64,000 nucleotides of DNA, taken from positions 1 through 64,000 of IMG/VR virus record IMGVR_UViG_3300017963_000217; one strand, 5' to 3'. Made by a program: the position numbers and the translations under genes. Source of the DNA: a virus. Below, one piece after another: positions 59,983-64,000 of the stretch. Numbering within the stretch: position 1 is the stretch's first letter; the number at the start of each line of letters is the position of its first letter. Below the pieces are notes generated by a model. It ran no database searches. It was not told the DNA's origin and was given only the letters and a program-made list of their open reading frames with translations.

Positions 59983-61065
59983 AAGATAGTTGCGTCCTTG
60001 TTGGGTAACCAACATGTAAAACTTCATGATATGCTGGAAACTCCCACTAAGTTTTTACTACTAACCGATATCGGAGTAATAATGTAAAAAATAGGGACAA
60101 TCAGCAGGGGAGATTTTATAATGAGAAAAAAAATGCCTTATAGTAAGGATGAATTACAAAAGTTGTATATGGAAGAGGGATCTATAGGTAAAGTAGCATC
60201 AAAATTATCTAAACCTTATAGTACTGTTAGATATTGGTATGAAAAAAATGATATCAAAGTACAACCTTCATGCATGACTATCTACCAAGAATTAAGAGAA
60301 ACCCCCATGTCACAATTTCAAAAATCTATAGTTTTGGGTTCGGTTCTTGGTGATGGGAATTTGAAATTAGCCCCCCATAGTAAAAATGCTAGACTAAGAA
60401 TTGGTCATTGTAAAAAGCAAATAGGTTATTTAAAATGGAAATACGATATGCTACAACCCTTTTCTAGAAAATTTGGTTTAGATCAGCCTGCCAAAGAAAA
60501 AATTTATAAAGGGAAAAAGTTTAAGTCGACTGATTTTTACAGATTTCATACGGTAGTTCATCCAGATATTACTTATTATTATAGAAAATATTATAATAAG
60601 GGTAACAAAATAGTTCACAGAGACGTTATAGATGAACTTGATTTAATATCACTTGCTATATGGTTTGGTGATGATGGATCTTCATACAGAGATAAAAGAA
60701 CTGATGCTGTTATGTGCTCATTTGCTACTAATTCATTTAGTTATAAGGAACAAGTAGTGCTAGTAAAGGCTTTAAGAAGGTTCTTTGGTGGTACCATAAA
60801 AATAGATGAGCAAGGTAATAAAGGCAGATCAGATTTACTTTTAAGAATGTATAAGACCGTTTATGTAAAAGACTTTTTGTACAATATTAAATCAATTTTA
60901 CCAAAATGTATTCATTATAAAATCGCCCTCAGAGACTAGGTATGAAGCTCCTATTTTATTATAGGATGAAGGTATAGTCCGAACTTACAGGAAACTGTAA
61001 GAGGGAATGCCGAAGAGCTTCCCCGCCTAACAGGTAAAGCTGAGGTCATTATAAGTAACAGATTG
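59983..61065 (+). mobile_element. Group I intron in the tail gene, 1083 nt
   Basis: P1: exon GACGT pairs with intron GCGTC, with U-G at the 5' splice site (after 59982). The core shows GATATGCTGGAAA, TCAGAGACTAGGTATGAAGC (R) and AAGGTATAGTCCGAAC (S), then a TTACAGGAAACTGTAA hairpin and GCCGAAGAGC. It ends AAGTAACAGATTG (omega G at 61065). Joining the exons restores the frame. It is close to the capsid intron in core and 3' end but carries an unrelated endonuclease gene. Confidence 0.9.
60121..60939 (+). CDS. LAGLIDADG homing endonuclease (WHG type) within the tail-gene intron
   Basis: The 272 aa protein has an N-terminal helix-turn-helix-like region (YSKDELQKLYMEEGSIGKVASKL), then LAGLIDADG_WHG-type motifs IVLGSVLGDGNLKLAP (about residues 69-84) and SLAIWFGDDGSSYRD (about 178-192). 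The stop TAG is inside the R element of the ribozyme. The ORF starts 139 nt into the intron with GGGGAGA upstream. The two acidic catalytic positions are present. Confidence 0.88.
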   Translation: MRKKMPYSKDELQKLYMEEGSIGKVASKLSKPYSTVRYWYEKNDIKVQPSCMTIYQELRETPMSQFQKSIVLGSVLGDGNLKLAPHSKNARLRIGHCKKQIGYLKWKYDMLQPFSRKFGLDQPAKEKIYKGKKFKSTDFYRFHTVVHPDITYYYRKYYNKGNKIVHRDVIDELDLISLAIWFGDDGSSYRDKRTDAVMCSFATNSFSYKEQVVLVKALRRFFGGTIKIDEQGNKGRSDLLLRMYKTVYVKDFLYNIKSILPKCIHYKIALRD

Positions 61066-62518
61066 ACCTGCTGTCGCAGTTACACTTAACACTAACGATT
61101 GGGGCGATGTAAAAACCATGGCCGTATTAGCACAAGTTCCAGCAGCTAAACTTGCAATGGACGCTAACGCTACTAATAGTAATGCTAACTTAGCTACTGT
61201 TGACTCAAGTCTTACAGAGTTGGGTTATTACCATCATGGTGCATGTTTAGCTGACTTTGCGGTTACTTGTGGTAACTTAACTGGTGTTACTTTATGGGCT
61301 CCAGTTCAGTCAGAATGTGATCTTGGTACACTAGCTAATAATATAGACCAGACTATGGTAATGGACGAAGTCTACGTAAATAGTCTTGAATTTGGCTATA
61401 CTACTGGTGCAAATGCTACTGAGAACTACGGTGCTGAGACTGACCAAAAGCTATGGTTGCTGAATGATGGTAGATTTGTTAACTACGAAGAACTAGATTA
61501 TGATAGTGGTGATTTTACCACTTCTGGTACTTTAGCTTCTGGTGTTACTATAGCCACATTTAGTGATGGAAGTTTGGGATTCTTAAGAACCGATGTTGAT
61601 GGCGCTAGGGCAGTTACCTATTTTGATGCAAGTGCGAACAATGGGCTTGGTGAACAAGTTAATTGGGCAGTTGTTTCTGGTACTGCTGCTGCTACTAGTA
61701 CATTTGTGTATGATGAATCTACTGATACCTTGTATCTACCTACTGTTGGTATAGCTCCAGCGGCCGGCGACAAGATATTTGCTGTATACTCAGCAGACGG
61801 TTATGTAACTGCTATGGGTAATAAATATTTTGAAATTCTAGATGTTACTGAGCGCCCAGATACTATTGGCGCTTTGAGACAGGGTCAGGTAGAGATTTAT
61901 ATTGTATCTGATACTGACGCATCATATGAGAATGCATGGAGATTGACTGCGGTTACTATTACTTCTGACCTTACGCGTGAAGCTTTGGCTGAACTTGGTC
62001 ATTTGGGTCCATATGATAGGCCGTTGACAGTTCCAATACCAATTACAGTTACCATAGACACCACTGCTGGTGACTTGGAACATTGGTCAAGATTTGCTGA
62101 TAGGTATTCCGAGTTTGCTAATGATACTATGATAGATATAGATCTAGCAGATTTATTCTCATCGGAAGATCTTAAGTTAGTGGTTAAGGTATTTGCTCAG
62201 ACCGACGAAGAAGCTGGTGGAACAGGTTCTAATAGAACTATTGCTGTCGGTTCAGATCTTATTGGTCAGGATTATTTTTGGTCAGATTCTGCGGCAAGTT
62301 CTGTAAAGGGAACCATTGCTGCTGGTCAAACTGAAAGAGCACTTAAGACTATCGTTGTTGAACATCTTAAGATTACGGATGAGGCTTACACATTGGATCT
62401 TGGAACAAACGCTACTCAGACATTTGGGTTTCGTTCAACCAATGATCTCTATGTTGTTAAGGGAGACCTTGATATAGATCATATTACTGGTGGTAATAAG
62501 ATTAGGCGTAATGCTTAA
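61066..62518 (+). CDS. Major tail protein candidate, exon 2
   Basis: Exon 2 supplies residues 52-535 (first base completes the GTA Val codon). It is rich in Asp, Ala, Thr, Gly and strands (LVVKVFAQTDEEAGG..., FDASANNGLGEQ), with a central insertion-type domain (residues about 150-260) of Ser/Thr-rich strands. LTREALAELGHLGPYDRPLTVPIPITVTI is the part most like tail-tube cores. A strong stem-loop follows. Assigned mainly by context; a virion tube protein is likely. Confidence 0.75.
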
Positions 62519-62531
62519 TTAGATTGAAGGC

Positions 62532-62563
62532 GTATGGGTGAGGGAACTATCCCTCACCTATAC
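62532..62563 (+). terminator. Strong stem-loop after the major tail protein gene
   Basis: GTATGGGTGAGGGA (62532-62545) pairs with TCCCTCACCTATAC (62550-62563) over 14 bp with one G-U, and a loop of ACTA. The following CTTAATTA is only weakly T-rich, so it could terminate, pause or protect the upstream mRNA. Confidence 0.65.
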
Positions 62564-62588
62564 CTTAATTATGGGAAGGAGAAATAAG

Positions 62589-62858
62589 ATGGTTGAAAAG
62601 GTTGATAAACATAAGGAAAAGTTAATGCGAGATGTTAACGAGGAAGTTACTATATTGTTTGAAAAAACATTAGATTATGCCGAAGTGGCTGTACCTAATG
62701 TAGAACAATACAAAAGGCTTAGATCAAAAATACTAAGAGTTGGTAATAATTGTATACGCAATATTAATAAAATTATAGCTGCTCGTTATTTAGTAAAATT
62801 TGATCCGCCAACTGAAACTATTATTGAAACCAAATTAGGTAATACGGCAAAGGACTAA
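62589..62858 (+). CDS. Small helical protein after the tail gene, 89 aa
   Basis: The ATG at 62589 has AAGGAG six bases upstream; a start further 5' (62538) would overlap the stem-loop. Mostly helical with basic patches (KLMRDVNEEVTILFEKTLDYAEVAVPNVEQYKRLRSKILRVGNNCIRNINKI split over helices). A tail-assembly protein by position; not recognised. Confidence 0.65.
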   Translation: MVEKVDKHKEKLMRDVNEEVTILFEKTLDYAEVAVPNVEQYKRLRSKILRVGNNCIRNINKIIAARYLVKFDPPTETIIETKLGNTAKD

Positions 62859-62874
62859 TATAGGAGGATGTAAA

Positions 62875-63639
62875 ATGGAAGAAAAAGAAAAGGCTATTGT
62901 AGAGAACAGAAGGAAATTTGAGGACCCCACTACATCAAAGACTTATTATATTGCTACACCAACAGCTGAAGATGTAAGGGGTGCAGATTGGCAATATAGC
63001 AAGATGTATACAAAATCTCTTAAAGAAGGTATTGTAACATCTGCTGAAATGGTGGACGTACTTAAATTACGCGGAGTTATAGGACCTGAATTTGAAAGAC
63101 GTCAGAAGGAATTAACCGATGAGCTAGCTAAGAAAGTTGAAGAATTGAGATCATCAATAGACATGGATGATAAGCAGAGGCTGGCATTAGAAGTTAGTTC
63201 TTTAAGGCAGGAGTTATATGAGTGGAATTATAGGCTTAATGGTCCAATGTCTAATACATGTGAGCAGATAGCCGATGATTCTAGGTTGGAATATTTAACA
63301 TCAAGAATGGTTCAACGAGATGATGGTGAAAGACTGTGGGAAGAGTACTCTGATTTTTTGAAGGAAAGTAACCAAGCTTTATCTATGAGAGCTAGGTTTG
63401 AAGTTATGCTCTATTTACAGGGACTAGATTCTGATTTTCTTGAGAAAACTCCTGAGGCTACAGCTATTAGAGAGATAGAACAGGATATACAAAATAAAGC
63501 TAGTGAAGCATTGGCTAAATTAGAAGCATCTGTGGCCGAGGACTCAGAGGAAGAGGAATCTGATACTACCGAAGAAAAAAAATCCAGATCTAAAAGAAAA
63601 AGTAGAACAAGAAAAACTACAAGTAAAAAATCGGAGTAA
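62875..63639 (+). CDS. Tail-assembly chaperone-like protein, 254 aa
   Basis: It has a TAGGAGG ribosome site. It begins with a strand-helix unit (TYYIATPTAEDVRGADWQYSKMYTKSLKEGIVTSAEMVDVLKLRG). This is paralleled in the next gene (FVLMKARRLYDMEYKRSIDEG-LLPIDEMKTILEERN), so the two are distant paralogues. A helical body and an acidic then basic C-terminal tail (EEEESDTTEEKKSRSKRKSRTRK) follow. Two consecutive such genes after a tail-tube gene fit tail-assembly chaperones; this is inferred. Confidence 0.65.
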   Translation: MEEKEKAIVENRRKFEDPTTSKTYYIATPTAEDVRGADWQYSKMYTKSLKEGIVTSAEMVDVLKLRGVIGPEFERRQKELTDELAKKVEELRSSIDMDDKQRLALEVSSLRQELYEWNYRLNGPMSNTCEQIADDSRLEYLTSRMVQRDDGERLWEEYSDFLKESNQALSMRARFEVMLYLQGLDSDFLEKTPEATAIREIEQDIQNKASEALAKLEASVAEDSEEEESDTTEEKKSRSKRKSRTRKTTSKKSE

Positions 63640-63641
63640 TT

Positions 63642-64000
63642 ATGACATTACCGATTGGAGAACTAGAAAAATACATAGAGCAAATTTGTACTGGAATTAA
63701 AATAGTTGATATTGATAATTATACCATATTATTCAAGCCGGCTACAAATTTTGTTCTTATGAAAGCTAGACGCCTTTATGATATGGAGTATAAAAGATCT
63801 ATAGATGAAGGATTGTTACCTATAGACGAAATGAAAACTATACTTGAAGAGCGTAATTTTATAAGGGCTGAGGATAGAAATAAATTATCTAAACTTCAAT
63901 CACAATTAGAAGCTCAAAAAATATTGCTGGCAAAAACACTAAAAGTTAAAGCTAATCAAGACCGTATAAAAGATGTAATACATAAACTGGAAGAAGAGAT
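63642..64000 (+). CDS. Partial chaperone-like gene, runs off the window
   Basis: It starts two bases after the previous stop and stays open for 119 codons to the window end. The early part (FVLMKARRLYDMEYKRSIDEGLLPIDEMKTILEERN broken by one turn) mirrors the start of the 62875 protein; a coiled coil then follows (KLSKLQSQLEAQKILLAKTLKVKANQDRIKDVIHKLEEE). The complete length is unknown. Confidence 0.7.
   Translation, partial: MTLPIGELEKYIEQICTGIKIVDIDNYTILFKPATNFVLMKARRLYDMEYKRSIDEGLLPIDEMKTILEERNFIRAEDRNKLSKLQSQLEAQKILLAKTLKVKANQDRIKDVIHKLEEE

Noticed and set aside
1-64000. Genome-wide reassignment of TAG to an amino acid
   Set aside because: TAG terminates about eleven genes at natural-looking ends, and reading through them usually gives no conserved sequence, so a full code change is not supported; partial suppression remains open.

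Overview
The window is part of a large, AT-rich tailed-bacteriophage genome. Every convincing gene lies on the + strand. Genes are tightly packed, often with TAATG-type overlaps, and most have strong AGGAG/GGAGG ribosome binding sites, so the host is a bacterium that uses Shine-Dalgarno initiation. The host genus cannot be read from the sequence. Phage identity is secured by a large terminase, a portal, a scaffold-like protein, a major capsid candidate, a major tail protein candidate and many fibre-like proteins.

Layout. (1) 1-7.2 kb: small accessory genes, including a Thg1-like tRNA-His guanylyltransferase, two nucleoside-deoxyribosyltransferase-like proteins, a permuted NlpC/P60-like protein, a YfbU-family protein and an M15 peptidase. 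(2) 7.2-10.1 kb: five tRNA genes (Gly-GCC, an amber suppressor with anticodon CTA, Thr-GGT, Gly-TCC, Gln-CTG) interleaved with small genes, one of them a PTH2-like peptidyl-tRNA hydrolase. (3) 8.9-22.2 kb: fibre-like modular proteins, a glycosyltransferase, and a winged-helix protein followed by an iteron-like array. (4) 22.2-29 kb: from a recognisable promoter, ClpP, a coiled-coil protein, an actin-like ATPase, a cold-shock protein, a dNMP kinase, an HD hydrolase and a NusG-like factor. (5) 29-43 kb: small-terminase candidates, large terminase, portal, protease candidate, scaffold, decoration candidate and major capsid protein. (6) 43-58 kb: connector and fibre genes, many of them paralogues. 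(7) 58-64 kb: major tail protein candidate and two related chaperone-like genes, the last running off the end.

The late region is heavily colonised by selfish elements. There are two Ser-initiated LAGLIDADG inteins in the large terminase, one in the P-loop. Two related group I introns, each with its own LAGLIDADG gene, interrupt the capsid and tail genes; I could define both splice junctions from P1 pairing and the conserved 3' end. There are also two HNH genes, a GIY-YIG gene and a large Vsr/EDxHD-type endonuclease gene. One HNH gene splits a structural gene in two and carries an in-frame amber codon before its conserved C-terminal half. An amber-suppressor tRNA in the same genome makes regulated readthrough a real possibility.

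Functions are inferred from sequence motifs I recognise; no database search was run. Many small genes remain of unknown function.
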